Of a DNA stretch of 64,000 bases, positions 37,083-44,860 are shown piece by piece (the stretch's first letter is position 1; the number at the start of each line of letters is the position of its first letter). The translations under genes were made by a program, and so were the position numbers. The DNA comes from Bacterioplanoides sp. SCSIO 12839 (lineage in GTDB: Bacteria; Pseudomonadota; Gammaproteobacteria; Pseudomonadales; Oceanobacteraceae). The DNA lies in assembly GCF_024397975.1 (NCBI RefSeq), contig NZ_CP073745.1, positions 2,010,501 through 2,074,500 of the forward strand, written 5' to 3'. The notes below the pieces were generated by a model that saw nothing but the letters and a program-made list of their open reading frames with translations, searched no databases and was not told the DNA's origin.

Positions 37083-37904
37083 ATGAAGCGTTACGCCTAT
37101 TTCATCTCCGACGGTACCGGCATCACGGCAGAAACTCTGGGCAACAGCCTGCTATCACAGTTTGATCAGATTCAATTTGAGCGGGTCACCCTGCCTTATA
37201 TTGATTCGGAAGAAAAAGCCAAACGAGCTGCTGACGAGATGAATCAGCTGGCTTCAGAAAGCGGTCACCCCGTGATTCTGTTCGATACCATCGTCAATAA
37301 AAACATCCGTAAAATCATTGATTCAGCCGATGTATTTAAAATTGATATCTTTTCAGCGTTTCTTGCACCACTGGAAAGTGAGCTGGCGGTTAAATCGTCT
37401 TACACGGTGGGCAAATCCCACGCCCCGGCCGACAGTGACAACTATGTTGCCCGGATTGAGGCGGTTAACTTTGCACTCGATAACGATGATGGCGCGCGTA
37501 CACGTCATTACGCAGATGCCGATGTCATTTTGGTGGGTGTCTCGCGCTGCGGCAAAACCCCGACCAGCCTGTATATGGCCATGCAATTTGGCATCAAAGC
37601 CGCTAATTACCCGCTGACCGAAGAAGACATGGACGACCTGAAACTGCCCGAAAGTTTATCGCAACATCGTTCCAAGCTATTTGGTTTAACCATTGACCCG
37701 GACCGCTTAGCCGCTATACGCAATGAACGCCGCGCCAATAGCCGTTATTCATCACTGAAGCAGTGTTATCACGAAGTCGATGAAGTGGAGTTCTTATTTG
37801 AGCGTGAAAAGATTCCGTTCGTCAGCACCACCGACAAATCCATTGAAGAGATTTCAACCCGGATATTGGCCGAAACTGGCTTAAAGAGGCGACTGCAGAG
37901 CTGA
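37083..37904 (+). CDS. ppsR: PEP synthase regulatory protein (bifunctional kinase/pyrophosphorylase) PpsR
   Basis: 273 residues, DUF299 family. The P-loop is [16 protein letters not shown] (G152 to about 165). [12 protein letters not shown]-like [19 protein letters not shown] opens the protein. It inactivates PpsA by ADP-dependent phosphorylation of a Thr next to the catalytic His and reactivates it by phosphate-dependent dephosphorylation. The Thr in GGRTCHAA of the neighbouring PpsA is present. It is divergent from ppsA with a 120-base shared promoter region, the standard arrangement. Its 3' end overlaps the convergent hydrolase gene by 24 bases. Confidence 0.95.
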   Translation: MKRYAYFISDGTGITAETLGNSLLSQFDQIQFERVTLPYIDSEEKAKRAADEMNQLASESGHPVILFDTIVNKNIRKIIDSADVFKIDIFSAFLAPLESELAVKSSYTVGKSHAPADSDNYVARIEAVNFALDNDDGARTRHYADADVILVGVSRCGKTPTSLYMAMQFGIKAANYPLTEEDMDDLKLPESLSQHRSKLFGLTIDPDRLAAIRNERRANSRYSSLKQCYHEVDEVEFLFEREKIPFVSTTDKSIEEISTRILAETGLKRRLQS

Positions 37905-38783
37905 CTGCGCTATAGCCGCCAGCTTTACCTCATTCATTTTTCGGGCAATGCCACGCGGCTTGGTAAATACCAGACTGTGATCGGCTCCTGGCAGTTCCAG
38001 GCAATCCCATTGCACCGAATCAGCTGCAAGCTTCTTATGTCGCTGTTTCATTGGCTCAGGTGCCAATCCACCAAAAAAACTGACTCCTGGCCAAGGAGAG
38101 CGCCAGTCTACAAACGTATTCAAATGTCGCTTCAAATACGCCTCAACCGCATAAAGCACCGACGAAAATGACTGCGGCTGATCCTGTAAGCGCTCCATGG
38201 TCAGTTGTTCTGCCTGAGGATTTGGCTTGCGATTTGGTGATACCGAATCGAGAAACTGCCGATATACATCAAGATCATTCGGACGTTTAAGCAGTGCATC
38301 CGCAATACTCGCGTACTCATCAGCCTTTTGCTCAAGGTGCTCAACCTGAGAAGAAAACAACATCGCAGGCTCAAGCAGAAACAGCAGTCCGGAAAAATCA
38401 TTGCCAGAAACCAGCGAAAAATGATTCTGCAAGAATTCAACGGCGACCATGCCACCAAAGGAATAACCAGCAAGATCAAACTCAAGCCAATCTAATGCCT
38501 CAACCAATTCCAGCAGCTGCAAAGAATAATCGTGGACGTGTGGTTGTACTGGAGAGTGGAGAAATTCTGCCCCACCCATTCCGGCAAGGTCGAGAATAAG
38601 CACTTCATCCCATGAGGTCAGATAGTTGGCCACAAACGTCCAGCTTAACTCTCCGGCAACACCCGCCCCGTGAACCAGAACCAATCGACGAATGGCATCA
38701 CCGGATGATATCGGCCGATATTGATATAACCAGCCATGCTGATGAAAGCTGGCTGTTTTAAAATTAATCTGATGTTTTTCCAT
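37881..38783 (-). CDS. Alpha/beta hydrolase at the end of the fil-like cluster
   Basis: 300 residues. [18 protein letters not shown] is the oxyanion region. [17 protein letters not shown] holds the nucleophile Ser in a GYSFGG elbow. [14 protein letters not shown] near the C terminus has the likely catalytic His. The substrate is unknown. Its start overlaps the end of the FilE-like gene by 20 bases on the same strand, so it is probably translated from the same message as the surface cluster. Its own 3' end overlaps ppsR by 24 bases in convergent orientation. Whether it serves the surface system is open. Confidence 0.75.
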   Translation of the reverse strand: MEKHQINFKTASFHQHGWLYQYRPISSGDAIRRLVLVHGAGVAGELSWTFVANYLTSWDEVLILDLAGMGGAEFLHSPVQPHVHDYSLQLLELVEALDWLEFDLAGYSFGGMVAVEFLQNHFSLVSGNDFSGLLFLLEPAMLFSSQVEHLEQKADEYASIADALLKRPNDLDVYRQFLDSVSPNRKPNPQAEQLTMERLQDQPQSFSSVLYAVEAYLKRHLNTFVDWRSPWPGVSFFGGLAPEPMKQRHKKLAADSVQWDCLELPGADHSLVFTKPRGIARKMNEVKLAAIAQSALQSPL

Positions 38784-39615
38784 AATGCCATTCTACATCC
38801 ATTGATGCAGAAGCAGCATGCCCCTGAGGGAAATACACTATAAATCCAGCCAACAATGGGTCCTCACTGCGGATATCGGCTTGCTGGTAAGGAGCACCGA
38901 GCCAACTTTCAGGATGTGAAATGCGGTTTAATGCGGGAATAAAGTGTAAAGCACGGTATTGAGCATCAACAGCAATCAATGCAATTGGGGTCTCATCCAA
39001 ACCACGAAAAGTCAGACTCAAATCCAAAGTGGCTCCTACTGACTTCGGCGAACGATCCAGCGAGACATACCAGGCAGGTTTAGCGCCCGCTTTCGTCGAC
39101 AGCGGAACCGCATTCAGAAAACCAGTGAAGTTTACTTTTTTGTCGGCAGGCACGTTTTCTTTAAAATAGTTCTGATAACGAGAACAGCACTGACTTTTCA
39201 TAAAAGCCGGCACCCGAAAAGGCGGCGCAAGAATATGATCAAACGTTTGCGGCGTATACGATTCTTCTACAACAATTTCAGAATCAATAATCGGCTGAGC
39301 ACGCAAGCGACCCGTTTCATCAACAAAGGTATAAAACGGCGGATTATCAGATTCGTATTGTTCACGCTTTTCTTCGAACTCTTCTTCCGTTAAAAAGCCA
39401 TCCACAATCGGTTGTTCAATTGATTCAGACTCATCAAACGACGACTCAGGAAGGGGGTTTTCCTGTGAGTTTTTCTCTTTACGCTCCACCGGAGTGTTGT
39501 GGATACGCCCCTGAGCATCAACCCAGGTAAAATATTCTTGTTCGGCGATGACTTGCGCACTCAAAACCATAACGAACAAAAAATATAAACGGCGTATTAT
39601 TTCAGGCAAACGCAT
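38764..39615 (-). CDS. Periplasmic DUF4124-like/FilE-like protein
   Basis: 283 residues from the ATG at 39615; a TTG at 39663 would overlap the preceding gene. Signal peptide about 1-24 (IIRRLYFLFVMVLSAQVIAE). It is followed by a DUF4124-like motif YFTWVDAQGRIHNTP, then a second degenerate copy FYTFVDETGRLRAQP near 90, linked by an acidic low-complexity stretch. The C-terminal half is beta-rich, with CCSRYQNYF and a MalM/FilE-like sequence (ALIAVDAQYRALHFIPAL, then SWLGAPYQQADIR). It is gene five of a cluster ordered like Acinetobacter filA-E. The FilE assignment rests on position and weak motif recall; the function is unknown. Confidence 0.65.
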   Translation of the reverse strand: MRLPEIIRRLYFLFVMVLSAQVIAEQEYFTWVDAQGRIHNTPVERKEKNSQENPLPESSFDESESIEQPIVDGFLTEEEFEEKREQYESDNPPFYTFVDETGRLRAQPIIDSEIVVEESYTPQTFDHILAPPFRVPAFMKSQCCSRYQNYFKENVPADKKVNFTGFLNAVPLSTKAGAKPAWYVSLDRSPKSVGATLDLSLTFRGLDETPIALIAVDAQYRALHFIPALNRISHPESWLGAPYQQADIRSEDPLLAGFIVYFPQGHAASASMDVEWHYGKTSD

Positions 39616-39625
39616 TCCATCTTCA

Positions 39626-41290
39626 TTAAAACTTCGTTCTGAAACTAAAACCAGCCGCACCAATCGTCAACTTAGTTTTAACATCCAAACCTGGGTATGG
39701 GTTCGTTACCGTACAGGTTAAACAATTCCGGTTAAGTGAATTACTGGAGTTCGGGAAGTCCGTAGACCCCTGAGGATCTGCAAGAATCGTTTCTTTAGAT
39801 TGCATAAAGCTCAGGGAGAAATCAATCACAGTATCCAGATCCCACTGATAGCCCATACCCAAACTGTAGAGTTCTGCATACCCCAAAGGCGCCTGCAAAC
39901 TGCGAGCATCATCTGGTATTGAGGTTTGCCGTGGCTCATAACCAGCGCGCAACTGAACACGAGAATTCAAGTCATACTGAAAACCAAAGCCAAAACTCCA
40001 AACACTTTGGAAATTCATTGGCTGTTCTAATGTAGTATTCGTCACCAAGCCAGGTGCTAAAGTTCTTGCCGTTCCCAGGAAGCTTACTGGGCGATCAAAC
40101 TCCAGCAATAAGGAGTCCCACTTTTCAAAATCTGTCCAGCCAGCATCAACATTGATCTGAAACTTATCCAGGAAGCGGAATTTAGTACCGACCTGTAAGT
40201 GCTGCGGGTAAGTTAATTCAATCGAGACATTACCAGCTTCTTTTGTTCGCCCATCAGGTAAACCAAAAATAGCACCACCAATTGCTCCCACAATAGACGA
40301 ACGGAACTTACGGAAGAAACCCGAAAATTCGTCATCGTAATTCAGTTCAAAGGTCCCTTTAAGATTACTGGTCGCCTCACTCTGATAGCCAACACCAAAG
40401 CCGAACCAATCCGTTGGCTCCCATAAAAATCCAACATTAAAGGATGGTGATAAGCTTTCCTCAGTGGTCACACTTAATTCACCAATGTCGTCATAAGGGC
40501 CAACATCACCACCACACAAAGTTACCAAAGGTGCCAGTGGGTCATTTCCGGTGTTATTTCCATCATCATCAAAACAGCCAAATGCCCCCTGTAACTCTTC
40601 AATTACACCCAGCAATACGTTGGGTGCACGTAAATCCTGAACAACAGCTACCGCTTGATGAGAGAAAAGAAAACTGGCACCCACGGAAAACTCATCGGTT
40701 ACCTGATAACCAAACGAGGGAGATAAATAGGTAAAGCGCTGAAGGGCCACCTGCTTCGCCTGGTAACGACCCGGATCATCATCAGCCTTGGCAAAACCTG
40801 CAGCCATAGGCGCGTAAACCGCATTCGCAAAGGTAAATTTAGAACCTGGCGGTTTAATGGAAATACCACCAGTAGGTAGGGTTAATATAGGCAGAGACAG
40901 CTCTTGCAGACCGACTCCAGGAATATAAGCTGCAGCTGTCGCACGACTTTTTCCTTCTTTTAAAATCGGATCATCCGCAACATTTAACAATCCTGCGTCG
41001 TCTTCATTGTAATCTTTAGGCAATGCAAACTCAGCTTCAGCAGCCAGCACAACATTCATCATCTGAAATTGTATCTGGCGACCATCCAGCTTTGTCAGGC
41101 CCGCCGGGTTAAAATGGATATCCATAATACCAACCGGGTCTGCAGTCACTGCATTACCCAGCGCCATGGCCTTTGTGTCCAGAAATAAATTCTGTGACAA
41201 CTGAGCTGAAGCCTGATTAATCAAACCACAAAACAAAAAAGCACTACCAGCGGCAATCCATCTTTGGGCGTAACGTTTGGTGATAGTCAT
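39626..41290 (-). CDS. OmpP1/FadL/TodX-type outer-membrane protein, FilD-like
   Basis: 554 residues. Signal peptide about 1-29 (GSAFLFCGLINQASA). The OMPP1/FadL pattern is clear: DTKAMALGNAVTADPVGIMDIHFNPAGLTKLDG is the N-terminal hatch with the NPAG motif, followed by many amphipathic strands and the terminal aromatic FRTKF. FadL channels pass hydrophobic molecules. This one is longer than E. coli FadL, with acidic insertions (for example CFDDDGNNTGNDP). It sits 10 bases before the FilE-like gene and 23 after the FilC-like barrel, inside the surface cluster. Its cargo there could be a lipid, or part of an export route for the FilA-like protein (inference). Confidence 0.82.
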   Translation of the reverse strand: MTITKRYAQRWIAAGSAFLFCGLINQASAQLSQNLFLDTKAMALGNAVTADPVGIMDIHFNPAGLTKLDGRQIQFQMMNVVLAAEAEFALPKDYNEDDAGLLNVADDPILKEGKSRATAAAYIPGVGLQELSLPILTLPTGGISIKPPGSKFTFANAVYAPMAAGFAKADDDPGRYQAKQVALQRFTYLSPSFGYQVTDEFSVGASFLFSHQAVAVVQDLRAPNVLLGVIEELQGAFGCFDDDGNNTGNDPLAPLVTLCGGDVGPYDDIGELSVTTEESLSPSFNVGFLWEPTDWFGFGVGYQSEATSNLKGTFELNYDDEFSGFFRKFRSSIVGAIGGAIFGLPDGRTKEAGNVSIELTYPQHLQVGTKFRFLDKFQINVDAGWTDFEKWDSLLLEFDRPVSFLGTARTLAPGLVTNTTLEQPMNFQSVWSFGFGFQYDLNSRVQLRAGYEPRQTSIPDDARSLQAPLGYAELYSLGMGYQWDLDTVIDFSLSFMQSKETILADPQGSTDFPNSSNSLNRNCLTCTVTNPYPGLDVKTKLTIGAAGFSFRTKF

Positions 41291-41313
41291 TATTATTTTT
41301 CTTCTGTGACTGA

Positions 41314-42369
41314 TCAGTTACTGGAAGAAGGTTTAACACCTTCAATATCAATCGGCAATGACAGGCCAAGAATAATATCCGGAGCCAGTTCCGTAACACC
41401 ATAACCCACATTAATGTTAGCGATGGTTTTAGGTGAAACGCGGACACCCAGGGCAAAGTTCATAATGCCCGTCATCTGGCTACCAACAGTGGAGCTACGG
41501 GTTTCCCCTCCCTGATCCAGAACAAAACGAGTCTCATCATTATAGGAACCCTGGAACGACGCACTTAACGAAACATCGTAAGATAAGGAATAAGCAAAGC
41601 CCATTGAAAAAGATAAATTATTACCAGGGTGAACCTCCTCAAGAACAGCTCCACCTCGAACCTGATCCAACCCTTTTTCCGGGAAGTTATACCCCAAAGT
41701 ACCCGATCCAAATAACACCACCGGATCGAGAACTTTTGAAACACTAACACCAGCACTCAGGCCATTGGTACCGGACCCGGTAGAAAGACGGCGAGCCAGA
41801 TCAATCTCATATGGGCTATCACCCGTCTTTAAGCGCATCGTACCGAAAAAAGTCGATGACATTTTTCCAGGTATATACTCAAATGGCTGCCAGCGAGTTG
41901 TGCCCGTTAAGTCACCAATAGAATAAGCACGGGTTTCATCACCCGTTTCAAATTTAGCCACCAACGGCAAACGACCACTTAAAGTAATATTGTCATACAA
42001 GCCATAATCAAACGTAATCGAGTTTGTAAAAGTATGCGAGGCTACCGGCGTGACGTCTGCATTACGAATAATCTGACTCCCCGTTGGCTGGCCATCTTCA
42101 TCCAACGGAGTTTCAACCACCAGGTTGATTCGCTGATCACCAAAGTAGCTGTAGTCGAAATTATAATTAAGCGACATACCACCACGTTTTAATAACGAAT
42201 AATTTTTCTCAGCCGCCTCAAAAACCTGTTCCAATGCTTTTTCGGTATCAGCATCACTATCCTGCTTTGCTAATGCTTCACGTGCCTTGTTTAAATCCTG
42301 CGAATCAGCATTTGCCGGAGCAACAGCAGCCAAAAGTGGCAGCAAAACCAATGTGGTTCGAATAAACAT
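41314..42369 (-). CDS. Outer-membrane beta-barrel protein, FilC-like
   Basis: 351 residues. Signal peptide about 1-21 (LVLLPLLAAVAPANA). An N-terminal helical segment rich in Lys, Glu and Ala (DLNKAREALAKQ, ALEQVFEAAEKNYSLLKRG) precedes a barrel-like domain of about 300 residues with alternating strands: SLNYNFDYSYFGDQRINLVV, FDYGLYDNITLSGRLPLVAKF, and MSSTFFGTMRLKTGDSPYEI. It resembles the transporter/meta-pathway phenol degradation barrel proteins and occupies the FilC position. The gene lies between the C39 peptidase and the FadL-type gene with gaps of about 20 bases. It could form the outer-membrane anchor or pore of the system (inference). Confidence 0.65.
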   Translation of the reverse strand: MFIRTTLVLLPLLAAVAPANADSQDLNKAREALAKQDSDADTEKALEQVFEAAEKNYSLLKRGGMSLNYNFDYSYFGDQRINLVVETPLDEDGQPTGSQIIRNADVTPVASHTFTNSITFDYGLYDNITLSGRLPLVAKFETGDETRAYSIGDLTGTTRWQPFEYIPGKMSSTFFGTMRLKTGDSPYEIDLARRLSTGSGTNGLSAGVSVSKVLDPVVLFGSGTLGYNFPEKGLDQVRGGAVLEEVHPGNNLSFSMGFAYSLSYDVSLSASFQGSYNDETRFVLDQGGETRSSTVGSQMTGIMNFALGVRVSPKTIANINVGYGVTELAPDIILGLSLPIDIEGVKPSSSN

Positions 42370-42390
42370 GTACCTTGCCCTGTATCGTTA

Positions 42391-43326
42391 TTATTTTCTT
42401 CTGAAGCGCAATGTTTTTTCGATGCGCTCATTAGGATTTGTGGTGTTGTAGCGAATATTAAAGTCTTCCTGACTTAAACCATCGGCTTCAGTTTCAATTT
42501 TATACTCAAGCACCGGATTACCGTCTTCATTCAGCACCTCCTCCCCGTTTTCATCCAGCTTCACTTCTAACGTTGAGCGGGCATTATTCCAGAGTTGTGC
42601 AATTTGATTGGTAATCAGATCTTCAAAGCGGATTTGGAAGAAGGGAAATTCTTTATAGGTATTTTCGGCAATGATGTAATCAGAAACGTAACGCATGTCT
42701 TCTTCACGCAGCTCAAGGCCACTGGCAGGTTTATGGCCGTTAGGGAAAACGATAAACAATACATTATTATCCCACACTTCCAGAAAGCGACTCATGGTGA
42801 AACTAATATTGCCCAGAGCTGGGTCAGCGACATAAACACGGCCTTCATAAACCGTACGTATCACAACGAAGTGTTTAAAGCCTGCATATTCGATTGGCGC
42901 AATTGCCGGATGGTCTAATTCTTCGAGATCTGATGCTTCAGCTTTAAAGCCACCCGACGGATGACCTAACGCTGTTACCAGTCGCTTCATGTCCAGCAGA
43001 GAAAATCCGCGTCGTTGCACGATACGCTCTGTTTCACCAAAACGCAGCAGGCCTTCCATTACTTGACGCTCCTGGAAATTCCGACCCAGGTAATAATCAA
43101 GCAAGGTGGTCAATGCAGCGGAGCCACAAGAGTAGTCGTAAGCCTGACGAACAACGTTGTTGAATTTTTGTACGGACAGAGGCTCTACATTGACCAGCTG
43201 ATCGTATTGACCATCTTGCCCAACAGCAACACGATAAAACGTATCACCTTGCTCTCGATCGGAAACGATTGAAAACTCATTAACCATTGCGAAAGCAATG
43301 ATTGACCCCAGGAGAATGATAAACAT
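42391..43326 (-). CDS. C39-family cysteine peptidase, FilB-like
   Basis: 311 residues. An N-terminal hydrophobic segment (FIILLGSIIAFAMVNEFSI) acts as signal or anchor. The C39 domain follows: Q61 (oxyanion), C67 in YDYSCGSAALTTLLDYYLG, H152 in YAGFKHFVVIR, and D168 in VYVADPALGN. All four active-site residues are present. C39 peptidases cut after Gly-Gly or Gly-Ala in leader peptides, usually as part of ABC exporters. This one has no ABC or membrane-transport domains and should act in the periplasm. It lies between the FilA-like gene and the FilC-like barrel, so the FilA-like protein is its obvious candidate substrate (inference). Confidence 0.83.
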   Translation of the reverse strand: MFIILLGSIIAFAMVNEFSIVSDREQGDTFYRVAVGQDGQYDQLVNVEPLSVQKFNNVVRQAYDYSCGSAALTTLLDYYLGRNFQERQVMEGLLRFGETERIVQRRGFSLLDMKRLVTALGHPSGGFKAEASDLEELDHPAIAPIEYAGFKHFVVIRTVYEGRVYVADPALGNISFTMSRFLEVWDNNVLFIVFPNGHKPASGLELREEDMRYVSDYIIAENTYKEFPFFQIRFEDLITNQIAQLWNNARSTLEVKLDENGEEVLNEDGNPVLEYKIETEADGLSQEDFNIRYNTTNPNERIEKTLRFRRK

Positions 43327-43451
43327 ACTATTTTTTCTTATTTATGTTTGAGCTCAATGTTACATAATTTCACATAATCTACCAAGCCAAAAAACGTCAC
43401 TTTTCAACAATAACTGACCTTTTCTGAAACATTTACACTTCCTAAAAGCAC

Positions 43452-43480
43452 AAAAAAACCCGCCGAGGCGGGTTCTTTTT
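43452..43480 (-). terminator. Terminator/attenuator between the FilA-like and FilB-like genes
   Basis: On the minus strand, AACCCGCC-TC-GGCGGGTT is followed by a run of seven T. It starts about 16 bases after the FilA-like stop codon and 126 bases before the C39 gene. It looks like a true intrinsic terminator that would lower expression of the distal genes. Confidence 0.85.
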
Positions 43481-43495
43481 AACAATCAACTGAGA

Positions 43496-44512
43496 TTAGT
43501 TATGACCGTAAATACGCTGAGTCAAACCACCCAATTGGATATCACTTACCGCAACAGAACCGATAGAAGCACCACCAATTTCGATACCGCCAACATTCAG
43601 AGTACCGTCGATATCGCCCATAGCGATGTAGACACCATTGCTGTCAGCCCAGATAGTTTGCTGAACGTTAACAGCACCACCAGAACCGTTATCAAAAGTG
43701 ATGTTGTTCAGTTTAACAGCTGAACCACCGGCGATAGCACCCTGCAGAGCAGTCAGCTCAGAACCTGCAATAGCACCATCATTATCAGCATCAAAAGCGT
43801 TTGCTGCAGTGTAAGCTGCTTGCTCATCAGCCAGGCCATTACCATTCTGATCGCTCAGAGCTGCATAGCCAGTTGCATAGTTTGCAGCAGAAGCACTACC
43901 ACGAACATCAGCTTGTGCCTGAGTATAACCAAATGCACCCACATCTAAATCAACAATGCGCACATCCATATCAGCCAGAATCACAGCAGAACCAGCTGCA
44001 GCACTTGAAGTTACACCAGCACCATTGTCAAAAGTTTGAGTGATGTTGTAGTTAGCAGCAGCACCAGCAGCAGCCATGTTCACAATTGTTGTATCATTGC
44101 TTTGCAGATCAACAACCAAATGTACGTCGTTCACAACTTCAGTCTGCTCGCCTGCAGTGCTACGCAGAGCTACCGCACTCGAACCCGCTTCAACACCGTT
44201 ACCGATATCGATAGTCAAGTTGTTAGAAGTCTCCATGCCAATCTGCAAAGAACCATCAGCCAGCACATCAATTGTTTGAGTGATGTCTGTTTCACTAACC
44301 TGAATATTTTCTAATACCAGTGTACCTTGGTCAGTGTACGCAACCTCACCAACAGTAATACCAGATGCATCCATATCGATCTCAATGGTTACACCAGCCT
44401 GACCAGTGGTAGCAGACATCATTGCATCATCCATAGCCTTCAGCTCTGCTTGCGCAGCAAACGGAGCAACTGCAACAGCAGCGGCGAGAGTAGCTTTCTT
44501 TAAGAATTTCAT
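43496..44512 (-). CDS. Secreted beta-rich surface protein, FilA/DUF6160-like
   Basis: 338 residues from the ATG at 44512; a GTG at 44524 is upstream. Signal peptide 1-22 (LKKATLAAAVAVAPFAAQA). Directly after it comes LKAMDDAMMSATTGQAGVT, the DUF6160/FilA-type N-terminal signature. The rest is a low-complexity, Gly/Ala/Asn/Asp-rich, Cys-free beta repeat. Two units align: NIQVSETDITQTIDVLADGS and NITF...VQQTIWADSNGVYIAMG. Near 221-252 an inserted segment has two Ca-binding loops, one a perfect 12-residue EF-hand (DADNDGAIAGSE). It is the first and, to judge from the terminator behind it, most expressed gene of the cluster. It is predicted to be exported to the surface; a fibre or pilus role is inferred from Acinetobacter naming. 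Confidence 0.72.
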   Translation of the reverse strand: MKFLKKATLAAAVAVAPFAAQAELKAMDDAMMSATTGQAGVTIEIDMDASGITVGEVAYTDQGTLVLENIQVSETDITQTIDVLADGSLQIGMETSNNLTIDIGNGVEAGSSAVALRSTAGEQTEVVNDVHLVVDLQSNDTTIVNMAAAGAAANYNITQTFDNGAGVTSSAAAGSAVILADMDVRIVDLDVGAFGYTQAQADVRGSASAANYATGYAALSDQNGNGLADEQAAYTAANAFDADNDGAIAGSELTALQGAIAGGSAVKLNNITFDNGSGGAVNVQQTIWADSNGVYIAMGDIDGTLNVGGIEIGGASIGSVAVSDIQLGGLTQRIYGHN

Positions 44513-44860
44513 GTGAGTGTACACTCCAATTTTATTGTTCTACTTAAGTAAGTCGGGCTTGTCCTGCCCTATCACCGACTCACAACAATATGCAGTAAGA
44601 CGGATGAATTCGATTAACTTTTTAAAGTGAGGACTCTAGGTCGTTTGATTCACTTTTTATTATTCTTGTTTTCCCAGTGATATGGGAGAATGCGAATAAT
44701 CTATTACGACCCATTTAAGGTGTCCAGCGGTTTTTTACATAACTTAACGTTGTTAGCTGAATTTCGTGTATTCTCAACGATAACAAAGACACTAAAAAAA
44801 CCAAAAAACCTTAATTTTCAATAACTTGAAAGAAGTTAGCACCCCAGAAACTGGCTCAAA
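44513..44860. other. Divergent promoter region between filA-like gene and pabB
   Basis: 348 AT-rich bases without a gene. A perfect 12-bp palindrome GAGTGTACACTC (44515-44526) overlaps the Shine-Dalgarno of the filA-like gene. There is no clear ribosome-binding site before pabB. I see no confident sigma-70 consensus pair on either strand. Confidence 0.5.
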
